Below, in pieces: positions 7,000-15,035 of a stretch of DNA of 64,000 nt. This DNA is from Salinicola corii (GTDB lineage Bacteria; Pseudomonadota; Gammaproteobacteria; Pseudomonadales; Halomonadaceae): positions 62,001 through 126,000 of the forward strand of contig NZ_VTPX01000009.1 in the NCBI RefSeq assembly GCF_008298015.1, written 5' to 3'. The notes beneath the pieces were generated by a model. It made no database searches and was not told where the DNA came from. It was given only the letters and a program-made list of their open reading frames with translations. Each line of letters starts with the position of its first letter. Positions within the stretch are counted from its first letter, which is position 1. The translations under genes and the position numbers were made by a program.

Positions 7000-8703
7000 A
7001 TGTCTGCTTTCGATCATCGCGCCTTTGATCACAGAAAATACCGCCCGGCTCCCCGGGTCCCCGCCTTCGACCGCCAGTGGCCGGATCGTGATCTCGATCA
7101 CGCGCCGATCTGGGTGAGCGAAGACCTGCGCGATGGCAATCAGGCGCTACTGGAACCGATGAGCGTCGAGCAGAAGAAGCGATTCTGGCACCAGATCGTC
7201 AAGGTGGGCATCAAGGAGGTGATGGTCGGATTCCCCTCGGCGAGCCAGCCCGACTACGACTTCGTGCGCTGGTTGATCGAGGATGACCAGATTCCCGACG
7301 ACGTGACCATCGCCGTGCTGGTGCAGTGTCGCGAGCACCTCATCGAGAAGACCTTCGAGTCGCTGGTCGGTGCCAAGCGCGCCATCGTCCACCTCTACAA
7401 CTCCACCTCGACGGTCCAGCGCGAGCGGGTGTTCGAGATGGATCGCGATGGCATCGTCGACATCGCGGTGCAGGGCGCCACCTGGGTCAAGACCTACGCC
7501 GAGCGCTATCCGGAAGTGGAGTGGCGGTTCGAATACACGCCCGAAAGCTTCTCCAGCACGGAAATCGACTTCTCGCTGCGGATCTGCGAAGCGGTCATGG
7601 ACGTCTGGCAGCCGACACCCGACAACAAGTGCATCCTCAACCTGCCGACCACGGTGGAAGTGGCGGGGCCGCATCATCACGCCGATCAGATCGAGTACTT
7701 CTGCCAGCACATCAGGGATCGCGACAGCGTCATCATCTCGATTCACACCCACAACGATCGCGGCGGGGCGGTGGCCTCCGCGGAGCTGGCCTTGCTGGCC
7801 GGGGCCGAGCGCGTCGAGGGCACGCTGCTGGGCAACGGCGAGCGCACCGGCAACATGGACATCGTCACGCTGGCGATGAACCTCTACAGCCAGGGGATCG
7901 ATCCGGAACTCGACCTGTCGCGGCCGGACGAGATCATCGAAGTGGTCAACGAGTGCACCAACATCCCGATTCACCCGCGCCACCCCTGGGTCGGCGAGAT
8001 GGTCTACACCGCCTTTTCGGGCAGCCACCAGGACGCGATCCGCAAGTCGCTCAAGAAGCAGCGGCCGGACGAGCCGTGGCAGGTCGCTTATCTGCCCATC
8101 GATCCGCATGACATCGGTCGCGACTATCAGGCGGTGATTCGGGTCAACAGCCAATCCGGCAAGGGCGGCATGGCGTTCCTGCTCGAGCGCGACTACGGCA
8201 TCAGCCTGCCGCGCTGGATGATGCTGGCGCTGGCGCCCCACGTGCAGCAGGAGAGCGAGAAGCGGGCCAGCGAACTCTCCAGCGAGATCATTCGCCAAGT
8301 GATGTTCGACCGGTTCACCTGCGAGTCACCGCTGTCGCTGGCCGACTATCGTCTTTCCAAAGGGCAGGACGAAGGCATCGAGGTGACCCTGTGGCAGGGC
8401 GCCGAGACGCTGCGTCTCGCCGGCAAGGGCAACGGCGCGATGTCCTCCTTCACTGATGCGTGGCAGAAGCATTCCGGCGTCAGCGTCGGCATCATCGACT
8501 ACGCGGAGCACTCGCTGGGTGGCGACAGCGAGGCCAACGCCATCGCCTTCGTCCAGCTCAACGTCGACGGGCAACGCGTCTGCGCCGTCGCCGAGGACAG
8601 CGACACCGTCAGTGCCTCGCTCAAGGCGATCCTCTCCGGGATCAATCTGGCATCCACGACCACCGAGTCCCGCCAAGCCCGCGAGACCGAGCGGACGATT
8701 TGA
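7000..8703 (+). CDS. leuA: 2-isopropylmalate synthase
   Basis: Condenses acetyl-CoA with 2-oxoisovalerate, the first committed step of leucine synthesis. 567 residues. The opening APIWVSEDLRDGNQAL carries the DRE-type catalytic R-D pair seen in the LeuA type 2 group; HTHNDRGG and GNGERTGNMDIVTL give the metal ligands; the C-terminal 130 residues form the LeuA allosteric domain. The ATG at 7000 (MSAFDHRAF) is preferred because CAGGATGG precedes it; ATG 6991 is too close to that site. It is unlinked to leuCDB (39 kb away), as in pseudomonads. Possible control by the divergent Lrp or a leader is inferred. Confidence 0.96.
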   Translation: MSAFDHRAFDHRKYRPAPRVPAFDRQWPDRDLDHAPIWVSEDLRDGNQALLEPMSVEQKKRFWHQIVKVGIKEVMVGFPSASQPDYDFVRWLIEDDQIPDDVTIAVLVQCREHLIEKTFESLVGAKRAIVHLYNSTSTVQRERVFEMDRDGIVDIAVQGATWVKTYAERYPEVEWRFEYTPESFSSTEIDFSLRICEAVMDVWQPTPDNKCILNLPTTVEVAGPHHHADQIEYFCQHIRDRDSVIISIHTHNDRGGAVASAELALLAGAERVEGTLLGNGERTGNMDIVTLAMNLYSQGIDPELDLSRPDEIIEVVNECTNIPIHPRHPWVGEMVYTAFSGSHQDAIRKSLKKQRPDEPWQVAYLPIDPHDIGRDYQAVIRVNSQSGKGGMAFLLERDYGISLPRWMMLALAPHVQQESEKRASELSSEIIRQVMFDRFTCESPLSLADYRLSKGQDEGIEVTLWQGAETLRLAGKGNGAMSSFTDAWQKHSGVSVGIIDYAEHSLGGDSEANAIAFVQLNVDGQRVCAVAEDSDTVSASLKAILSGINLASTTTESRQARETERTI

Positions 8704-8733
8704 GCCCCAAGCGATTCCAGCGACAATACAAGA

Positions 8734-8760
8734 CGGGGCGCCAAAGTGGCGCCCCGTTTG
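8734..8760 (+). terminator. Terminator downstream of leuA
   Basis: CGGGGCGCCA (8734-8743), loop AAG, TGGCGCCCCG (8747-8756), then TTTGCG. A perfect 10-bp stem with a short T-tract, 30 bases after the leuA stop and between convergent genes. Confidence 0.75.
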
Positions 8761-8799
8761 CGTTGCCGTGCTCGATAGGCGGCGATGGTGTGGCAAGAC

Positions 8800-9651
8800 T
8801 CAACGATCGCTGTCGCTGCGGATCTGCGCGTGGCTGATCAGGGCGAAGATGAAGGTGCCGCCGACGACATTGCCGAGCAGGGTCGGGAAGCCGAAGTGGA
8901 ACAGGTATTCCGACCAGCCGGCGTGGCCGGAGAAGACCAGGTACATCACCTCGGTGGAGCCGACGATGATATGCGTGAACTCGCCGATCGCGACGAGGTA
9001 GGTCACGATCAGGATGACCCAGATCTTGGCGCTTCCCGCGCTGGGCAGCAGCCAGACCATGGTCGCGATCATCCACCCGGCCACGATGCCCTTGGCGAAC
9101 ATCTGCATCGGCGTGTTCTCGAGGATGTGCTCGCCCAGCGCGAGGAATGCCTCGTGGGTCTGCATCGAGAAGATCGGCAGTGCCAGAATGGCCCAGGCGG
9201 AGACGGCGACGCCGACCAGGTTGCCCACCAGCACCACGCCCCAGAGCCGGAGCAGGCACACGAACTTGCCGAGCCTGGGCTGGCTCATCACGGGAAGCAC
9301 TGCCGTCACGGTATTCTCGGTGAAGAGCTGCTGGCGGGCCATGATGACCACCAGGAACCCCACCGTGTAGCCCAGTGACTCGACCAGGAACCCGACGTCG
9401 TTGTCCGGCAGGTGCGCGCGCAGCAGGCCCTTCGCCAGCATCGAGAAACTCATCGAGAGGCCGGCGGCGATGGCGGACCAGAGCAGGGCCGATACGGTCC
9501 GGCTCAGCTCCGTTTCCCCCTCCTCCCGGATGGATTCATGCACGGCAGCGGCGCGGGAGGGCAGTTCCTCGCCGTTGAGCTGGAGATCGTGCTCATCGTC
9601 GTCGTCTTTAGCCACCCGGCTGGGCGGGGTGAGATGGTGGCGTTTGCTCAA
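8800..9651 (-). CDS. Formate/nitrite transporter family protein (YfdC-like)
   Basis: 283 residues from a TTG at 9651 that has AGGA 8 bases upstream. The hydrophilic N-terminus (residues 1-50, rich in D and E) is followed by six membrane segments with the FNT signature elements GLSMSFSMLAKG, the loop ALPIFSMQTH, LLPSAGSAKIWVILIVTYLVAIGEFTHIIVGS and GNVVGGTFIFALISHAQ. FNT proteins are pentameric channels for small monovalent anions; the YfdC-like branch with an acidic N-terminal tail has no assigned substrate. The frame extends far upstream of 9651 without family similarity, so the longer reading is rejected. Confidence 0.85.
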   Translation of the reverse strand: MSKRHHLTPPSRVAKDDDDEHDLQLNGEELPSRAAAVHESIREEGETELSRTVSALLWSAIAAGLSMSFSMLAKGLLRAHLPDNDVGFLVESLGYTVGFLVVIMARQQLFTENTVTAVLPVMSQPRLGKFVCLLRLWGVVLVGNLVGVAVSAWAILALPIFSMQTHEAFLALGEHILENTPMQMFAKGIVAGWMIATMVWLLPSAGSAKIWVILIVTYLVAIGEFTHIIVGSTEVMYLVFSGHAGWSEYLFHFGFPTLLGNVVGGTFIFALISHAQIRSDSDR

Positions 9652-9783
9652 GCGGTCATTCCTCGTCAGCTGAAAAGTGGCGGAGCGGGGGCGGCGAAAA
9701 TCACCGCCGAGGCCTCTGCGATCGATGTTCACAGGCGCTATGCTTGAACGATAGTCGTAAATGCGACAAGGAGATAGCCAACG

Positions 9784-10479
9784 ATGTCGCCGGAATCCTG
9801 GACGATGCTGATGCACTTGGGGATGGCCTGGCTGGCGGGAAGCCTGATCGGGCTGGAGCGGACCTTTCATGGGCGGCCGGCGGGCTTCCGTACCCATGCG
9901 CTGGTCTGCGTATCGTCGGCGCTGCTGATGATGGTCACGATGTATCAGTGGCAATGGCTGGGCACGGAGGTGCCGGAAACGACCGTTCGCACCGATCCCA
10001 CCCGAATGGCTCAAGGGATCATGACCGGGATCGGGTTTCTGGGCGCTGGCGTGATTTTCAAGGAGGGGTTGACGGTTCGGGGGCTGACCACGGCCGCTTC
10101 GATCTGGATCACTTCCACGCTGGGCATTCTCTATGGCATCGGTTTTCTGTTCCCGGCAATGGTGGCGACCGCGGTCACCTTGCTGACGCTCTCTCTTTTC
10201 CGGGTAGTGGAGGGCCGCATGCCTAGCCGGATCTTTGCCCGCTGCATCCTGCGTTTCGACAGTCACAGCGTGATGTCCGAGCCGCAGATTCATGACCTGA
10301 TGGCGTCTCACCGATTCAGGGTCGAGAGCTTGAGCTACCGCACGCGCGACGACGGTCGGCAGTTCGAATACCGCATGATGTTGCGAACGCATGACCGTAA
10401 GTACATTCCGCCACTGGCCGCCGATCTGCGCGACCACGATCGCCTGCTTGAGTTCCAGCTCTCCCCCACGGGAGATTGA
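9784..10479 (+). CDS. MgtC/SapB family membrane protein
   Basis: 231 residues. The N-terminal 130 residues hold about four membrane helices and the MgtC signature: GSLIGLERTFHGRPAGFRTH, GIMTGIGFLGAGVIFKEG and RGLTTAASIW. The C-terminal 90 residues are a soluble ACT-like extension (FDSHSVMSEPQI...). MgtC helps survival at low magnesium and modulates membrane potential/ATP synthase in pathogens; in other bacteria the role is open. The start ATG 9784 follows AAGGAG. It lies head to head with the FNT gene (132-base gap). Confidence 0.9.
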   Translation: MSPESWTMLMHLGMAWLAGSLIGLERTFHGRPAGFRTHALVCVSSALLMMVTMYQWQWLGTEVPETTVRTDPTRMAQGIMTGIGFLGAGVIFKEGLTVRGLTTAASIWITSTLGILYGIGFLFPAMVATAVTLLTLSLFRVVEGRMPSRIFARCILRFDSHSVMSEPQIHDLMASHRFRVESLSYRTRDDGRQFEYRMMLRTHDRKYIPPLAADLRDHDRLLEFQLSPTGD

Positions 10480-10548
10480 TATCGAGAATGGTTGTCATTC
10501 CCCCGTCAATCGATAGAGTAGGCGCTCCTGAATAGTGGCGAGGCAGTC

Positions 10549-11739
10549 ATGCAGCAACGCGAAGGACGTCCGGCTTTCTGGATCTTGATGGGCGCGGTCA
10601 TGCTGTCGCCACTGGCAATTGACATTTATCTGCCGGCGTTGACCGCGATGGCGGATGAATTCGGTCGTTCCCATGCTGCCTTGCAACTGACGATCACTCT
10701 GTTTCTGATGAGCGTCGGCGTCGGGCAGCTCATGGTCGGTCCGTTGACCGACCGTTTCGGGCGCCGTCCCGTGCTGCTGGGAGGTGCTGCCATCTACATG
10801 GTCGCGGCGCTGATCGGCATGTCTGCCGTGTCGATAGAGATGCTGTACGCTTCCCGCGTACTCCAGGGGTTCGGTGCCTGTGCCGCCGTCACCGTGGCCT
10901 TTGCGGCAGTACGTGACAGCTATACCCCAACCGAGGGAGCCAGGCTCTATAGTTATCTCAATGGTTCACTGACGCTGGTGCCGTCGTTGGCACCGGTATT
11001 GGGCGGAGCGCTGACAGTGGCGTTGGGGTGGCGCAGCAACTTTGCCTTCATGACCGGGTTTGCGGGATCGCTGTGGTTGGGTGCCTATTGGCGCTTCGGA
11101 GAGACACGGCCCCATGGCACTCCGATCGAACGGCGACTCTATCGCTGGTCACGCTATCGTCCAGTGTTGGTCCATCGGCGGTTTCTCTACTATGCCATTC
11201 TCGTCAGCACGATGATGGCGGCCATTCTCGTCTATGTGTCTGCGGCGCCGGTGGTGATGATGGATCGGCTACGACAGCCGGAGTGGGTCTTCAGCGTGTG
11301 GTTTGGCGGCAATGCGCTGGTCAGCACCGTGGCGTTCTTCATCGTGCCCCGGTTGATGGCGCGATGGGGTCGGAAACCGACCGTGCAGCGGGGGCTGGTC
11401 GTCGTCGTGGGCGGAGGCGCCCTGATCGCTTGCCTGTACTGGGGCCTGCCGGTTTCCGTGCTCACTTTCATGGGGCCCGTGGCGGTGTTGTCGGTGGGCT
11501 TTTCGATGGTGCTCGGGGCCGCGGCTAGCCTGGCGCTGGAACCGTTCCCGGAGCGGGCGGGAACGGCGGCGGCGCTGCTGGGCGCCATTCAACTGGGTGG
11601 CGGCGCTTCGCTGGCAACCCTATTGCTGATCACGCCGTTGGCACCACAGATGTCTCTGGCATTGATATGTTGTGGCGCAGGTGCGGCGCTGTGGGCGGCG
11701 GGAAGAGGGGGGGCGGACGATGTCGCCTCCAGCGGGTGA
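10549..11739 (+). CDS. Bcr/CflA family drug-resistance MFS transporter
   Basis: 396 residues with 12 predicted membrane segments. It opens LMGAVMLSPLAIDIYLPALTA, the Bcr/CflA hallmark in helix 1, and carries the MFS motif A GPLTDRFGRRPVLLGG after helix 2 and LQGFGACAAVTVAFAAVRD in helices 4-5. Members export bicyclomycin, chloramphenicol or sulfonamides with proton antiport. The start ATG 10549 has GAGG upstream. Substrate is not predictable from sequence. Confidence 0.9.
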   Translation: MQQREGRPAFWILMGAVMLSPLAIDIYLPALTAMADEFGRSHAALQLTITLFLMSVGVGQLMVGPLTDRFGRRPVLLGGAAIYMVAALIGMSAVSIEMLYASRVLQGFGACAAVTVAFAAVRDSYTPTEGARLYSYLNGSLTLVPSLAPVLGGALTVALGWRSNFAFMTGFAGSLWLGAYWRFGETRPHGTPIERRLYRWSRYRPVLVHRRFLYYAILVSTMMAAILVYVSAAPVVMMDRLRQPEWVFSVWFGGNALVSTVAFFIVPRLMARWGRKPTVQRGLVVVVGGGALIACLYWGLPVSVLTFMGPVAVLSVGFSMVLGAAASLALEPFPERAGTAAALLGAIQLGGGASLATLLLITPLAPQMSLALICCGAGAALWAAGRGGADDVASSG

Positions 11740-11993
11740 CCTGGTCCATGGAGAGAGTTTGCCGTGCTGTTGTCACAGCCATGCCAACCGGCCTCTCTCT
11801 TGCACCCGATTAGCCGTCGCCATGCGACCTATGAGGCGGAACGGGGTGTCGTTGCGTTGGCGTGAGGTTTAACACGTCGAATATCGGGGCGCCGCCAACG
11901 CGCTAGAATGAGCGGGTTTGTCGTAACGACAGCGCGAGACATTACGGCACGGCCGAGATGAGTCGACCGGCCTCGGGAAAGGACAAGACAGGT

Positions 11994-12917
11994 ATGGCCA
12001 GTCCTGGCAAGGAAAGCACATGGTTGATTCTCAACGGGAAATCGGCGCAACAGCCCGAGATCCGGGATGCGGTCGAGCATCTGCGCCGCCAAGGTCACGA
12101 TCTTCAGGTTCGAGTCACCTGGGAGGGTGGCGATGGCGTCTGGCTGGTGGATAGTGCGGTGGCTGGTGGCGCCTCGCGAATCATTGCTGGCGGCGGCGAC
12201 GGCTCGATCAACGAGATCGTCGCCGGGCTGATGCGCCAGCCTCCGGAGCGGCGCCCGGCGCTGGGTATTCTGCCGCTGGGAAGTGCCAACGACTTCGCCC
12301 ATGGCCTGAACCTGCCGATGGGACCGCGTGATGCCCTGGCGTTGGCTCTGACCGGCAGCATTCGGCCGGTGGACGTCGGCAAGCTAGATGACGAGGCGTT
12401 CGTCAATGTGGCGTCAGGCGGGTTCGGTGCCGAAATCACCACATCCACGCCGGTGGGGTTGAAGCGGCTGCTGGGCGGTGGAGCCTATTCGTTGATGGGC
12501 ATGTTGAAAGCGTGGAATTATCAGCCCTTCGAAGGTCACATGCGATGGCCGGAGGGAGAAGCGCGCGTTCCGCTCTTCATGCTGGCCATCGGTAACGGAT
12601 GCCAGGCCGGCGGCGGGCAGCGCTTGGCGCCCTCCGCGAGGTTGGATGATGGTCTGCTTGAATTGCTGTTCGTGCGTCACTTCAACTCCCTGGGTGAGCT
12701 GAAACGCATCATCGACGAGCTCGAGAATCTTCCTCAGGATGGGGAATTCGTGCGCTATCTTCGCGTGCCGTGGGTCGAGTTCGACAGCGACGGTGCCTTT
12801 CCTCTCAATCTCGATGGTGAACCACGCCGGTACGAGCACTTCCGGGCATCGCTCGATCGCGAGGCTTTGCCGCTGGTGGTTCCCGAAAACTGTCCCTTGC
12901 TACGCCGCGCCGGTTGA
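11994..12917 (+). CDS. yegS: Lipid kinase YegS-like (diacylglycerol kinase catalytic domain)
   Basis: 307 residues from the ATG at 11994; an upstream in-frame ATG at 11958 is possible. It follows the YegS pattern throughout: LILNGKSAQQPEIRDAV, VRVTWEGGDG, the nucleotide-binding IIAGGGDGSINEIVAGL, LGILPLGSANDFAHGL, and the C-terminal NLDGEP. YegS phosphorylates phosphatidylglycerol in vitro and is a soluble, membrane-peripheral enzyme. It stands alone, 63 bases before the deaminase gene on the same strand, so co-transcription is possible. Confidence 0.92.
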   Translation: MASPGKESTWLILNGKSAQQPEIRDAVEHLRRQGHDLQVRVTWEGGDGVWLVDSAVAGGASRIIAGGGDGSINEIVAGLMRQPPERRPALGILPLGSANDFAHGLNLPMGPRDALALALTGSIRPVDVGKLDDEAFVNVASGGFGAEITTSTPVGLKRLLGGGAYSLMGMLKAWNYQPFEGHMRWPEGEARVPLFMLAIGNGCQAGGGQRLAPSARLDDGLLELLFVRHFNSLGELKRIIDELENLPQDGEFVRYLRVPWVEFDSDGAFPLNLDGEPRRYEHFRASLDREALPLVVPENCPLLRRAG

Positions 12918-12980
12918 TATCGACCGGCGCGCGATGGGGAGCGTCATAAATCGGTCAATGTGCTAAAGGAAGGGCTCGAC

Positions 12981-13421
12981 ATGGATGACTTCATGCAGGC
13001 AGCGGTCGAACAGGCGAGGCGTAGTCTTGACGAGGGGGGCGTCCCGATCGGGTCCGTCCTGGTCCACCGGGGAGAGATCATCGGGCAGGGACACAATCGG
13101 CGTCAGCAGAGAAGGAGCGCCATTCTCCATGGAGAGATGGACGCGCTGGAAAATGCCGGTCGCCTGCCTGCCTCTGTCTACCGGGATTCGACCCTCTACA
13201 CGACGCTGTCGCCATGCTCGATGTGTAGCGGCGCGATTCTGCTCTACGGCATACCCAGGGTCATCGTTGGCGAGAATCAAACTTTCATGGGTGAAGAGGC
13301 GCTGCTCAGGGCGCGTGGCGTCGAGGTCGAAGTCCTCGATGATCCGGTTTGCCGAGAGTTGATGTCACGGTTCATCGCCGCGCATCCGGAGGTTTGGCAC
13401 GAGGATATCGGCGAACCCTGA
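12981..13421 (+). CDS. Cytosine/nucleoside deaminase of the yeast FCY1 type
   Basis: 146 residues; ATG 12981 follows AAGGAAGGG. Zinc-dependent deaminase of the CDA fold: H50 and catalytic E52 in ILHGEMDALENAGRL, C79 and C82 in SPCSMC. It tracks yeast cytosine deaminase almost segment by segment: EGGVPIGSVLV, GHNRR, RDSTLYTTLSPC, GAILLYGIPRVIVGEN, and the closing W.EDIGE, which in yeast caps the active site. Yeast Fcy1 converts cytosine to uracil; E. coli CodA is unrelated. The likely role is pyrimidine salvage. No cytosine permease is adjacent. The alternative reading, a guanine or other base deaminase, cannot be excluded. Confidence 0.87.
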   Translation: MDDFMQAAVEQARRSLDEGGVPIGSVLVHRGEIIGQGHNRRQQRRSAILHGEMDALENAGRLPASVYRDSTLYTTLSPCSMCSGAILLYGIPRVIVGENQTFMGEEALLRARGVEVEVLDDPVCRELMSRFIAAHPEVWHEDIGEP

Positions 13422-13472
13422 GAATCGGGAGGGCAGGGCGCTCCCGGCTGACGGGGGGGCGTCACACGCATT

Positions 13473-13498
13473 AAAAAGCCCACCATCCGGTGGGCTTT
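13473..13498 (-). terminator. Terminator of the cold-shock gene (possibly bidirectional)
   Basis: AAAGCCCACC (13475-13484), loop ATCC, GGTGGGCTTT (13489-13498). On the minus strand the stem is followed by TTTTT, fitting termination of the csp gene; on the plus strand it could also stop the deaminase transcript. Confidence 0.88.
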
Positions 13499-13555
13499 GC
13501 TCAAGGCGGTGAAACGCTTGGAATCGATCCCTGCGTCTGGAACCTTTGGCCGGAT

Positions 13556-13762
13556 TTAGCCAGCAACCTTGATATTGGCGGCCTGAAGGCCTTTCTTGCC
13601 CTGAGTGACGTCGAAGGTAACCTTCTGGCCGTCCTGCAGAGTTTTGAAGCCTTCTGCCTGAATTTCGGAGAAGTGCGCGAACAGATCATCGCCGCCGTCA
13701 TCGGGCGAGATGAAACCGTAGCCTTTAGTGTCGTTGAACCATTTGACAGTGCCAGTTGCCAT
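13556..13762 (-). CDS. Cold-shock domain protein (CspA family)
   Basis: 68 residues, a single OB-fold cold-shock domain. RNP1 ([10 protein letters not shown]) and RNP2 (DLFAHFSEI) are intact, and the protein opens [14 protein letters not shown]. Such proteins are cytoplasmic RNA chaperones or antiterminators. The start ATG 13762 follows AAGGA with 8-base spacing. The next upstream gene is more than 600 bases away, which leaves room for the long structured leader typical of cspA-class mRNAs. Whether it is cold induced cannot be read from the sequence. Confidence 0.95.
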   Translation of the reverse strand: MATGTVKWFNDTKGYGFISPDDGGDDLFAHFSEIQAEGFKTLQDGQKVTFDVTQGKKGLQAANIKVAG

Positions 13763-14368
13763 TGTCGATATCCTTAACTTGCATAGTGATGTACCCGAGC
13801 CTCCCGGGGGATGCCCGAAATGCGTGGTCAGACTAGGGGGGAATGCGCACTAGGAGTTCGACGAGATCGACTAACAACTGACGACATTCTACCTGCAAAC
13901 CTACGCAACGGATGTTGCATTGGGGGATATACCTCGTCAAGCATCTGAAGACTTGACTTTGGTAGTATCGTTTCCCATGCCCCGCTCACAAACCATAGAT
14001 GGAAAATTTAGGCACGTCTACAGCCCACCAACCCCTTTTTTCCGGGCTGATCGCGTCACACGGTATGGTTTTATTAACCCTTTTTAAGAAGATTGACAGA
14101 AAACCGTCATACTAGTCCTGAGAGATGACGTTGCTGGCGAGGAATGATCGGACTTTGCCGTCAGGAGTAGCAGGTACGTCTTCCTAAATTCGAAGACGTA
14201 GCAGGTATTTCGGCCGACATCGTGGCCGAGCCGCAGTCCCGCAACACGGCTATGTATCGTGTCGGCGACCTTGGGTAAGCTGTCGCTCGCTGCTTTTGGG
14301 CGCGCCAGCGCACAAAGCCCGCGCCGGTCAGTGGTTTTCAAACATCAAACGAGTCAGGAGCAACGCGC
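13763..14368. other. 606-base region without a recognisable gene, between csp and the TM2 gene
   Basis: It separates the divergent csp and TM2 genes. The middle (about 13960-14110) is visibly AT-richer than the flanks. Part of it next to 13762 is probably the csp leader. I find no supported ORF; an 85-codon minus frame at 14084-14341 has no ribosome-binding site or family features. A TTGACA at 14093-14098 has no -10 at proper distance. A small RNA here cannot be excluded. Confidence 0.5.
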
Positions 14369-14785
14369 GTGGCACAACACGGTTTGAGTCTCAACGACAC
14401 GCACAGCAAGGTCATCGGTTACCTGTTATGGATTTTCGGGTTCACTGGAGCCCATCGGTTCTATTACGGCAAACCCGTGACAGGCACGATCTGGTTTCTG
14501 ACGCTGGGACTGTTCGGGATCGGCTGGTTGATCGACCTGTTCCTGATCCCCGGCATGGATCGCCAGGCTGACTTGCGTTTCCGGGCCGGGCCGACCAGTT
14601 ACACCTTGGCCTGGATCCTGCTGACGTTTCTGGGGGTATTCGGCATTCACCGCATGTACATGGGGAAGTGGATTACCGGACTGATCTATCTGGTGACCGG
14701 CGGCTTGTTCCTGATCGGGATTCTCTACGATTTCTGGACGCTCAACGATCAGATCTCGTTGAAGCACGCCCGTCGCGGCCTTTGA
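14369..14785 (+). CDS. TM2-domain membrane protein with two TM2 repeats
   Basis: 138 residues from a GTG at 14369 with CAGGAG 8 bases upstream. It contains two copies of the TM2 module: residues about 15-62 (GYLLWIFGFTGAHRFYYGK, then a second helix ending WLIDLFLIP) and about 78-128 (WILLTFLGVFGIHRMYMGK, then LIGILYDFWTLNDQI). Each copy has the G.HR.Y.GK turn and the terminal D.(F/W). Four membrane segments result. Function in bacteria is unknown. The gene is monocistronic. Confidence 0.88.
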   Translation: MAQHGLSLNDTHSKVIGYLLWIFGFTGAHRFYYGKPVTGTIWFLTLGLFGIGWLIDLFLIPGMDRQADLRFRAGPTSYTLAWILLTFLGVFGIHRMYMGKWITGLIYLVTGGLFLIGILYDFWTLNDQISLKHARRGL

Positions 14786-14831
14786 CCGATCCATCCAGGC
14801 TGAATGTCACGACGTCACAAGGAGATGGCGT

Positions 14832-15035
14832 ATGTCGAAGCGAATGAAGCTCACCGATATCCTCGAAACACTCGACCGCCAGGTCGAGGATGAGACGATT
14901 CGGCTAGCGCCACGGGCCCCTTCAACCCGAATCGCCTCGTCCGTCCTGAATTTGGTACTCCCTTCCAGGACGGACGGGCGTTGCGTTAGCGCAGTGGGAG
15001 CGGTTCAGTTCCGGGCGATCAGGGTCGGGTCGTAA
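14832..15035 (+). CDS. Small hypothetical ORF with a good ribosome-binding site
   Basis: 67 codons. AAGGAG at 14819-14824 stands 7 bases before ATG 14832, which is better than most starts nearby. The first 25 residues (MSKRMKLTDILETLDRQVED) look like a short charged helix; the rest does not look like a typical protein, and the frame ends inside the 3' end of slt on the other strand. It may be a short gene, a decayed gene, or a regulatory leader. A stem at 14938-14976 lies inside it. Confidence 0.35.
   Translation: MSKRMKLTDILETLDRQVEDETIRLAPRAPSTRIASSVLNLVLPSRTDGRCVSAVGAVQFRAIRVGS
14938..14976. terminator. Hairpin between the small ORF and slt
   Basis: CGTCCGTCCTG (14938-14948) pairs perfectly with CAGGACGGACG (14966-14976) across a 17-base loop. 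It lies 28 bases beyond the slt stop on the minus strand. There is no T-run on either side, so termination is only a possibility. Confidence 0.35.

Noticed and set aside
9652-10437. Upstream extension of the formate/nitrite-type channel gene
   Set aside because: It runs antisense through the mgtC gene, shows no family similarity and a TTG with a proper ribosome-binding site lies at 9651.
14093-14098. TTGACA as a possible -35 of the TM2 gene
   Set aside because: No -10-like hexamer at 16-18 bases downstream.
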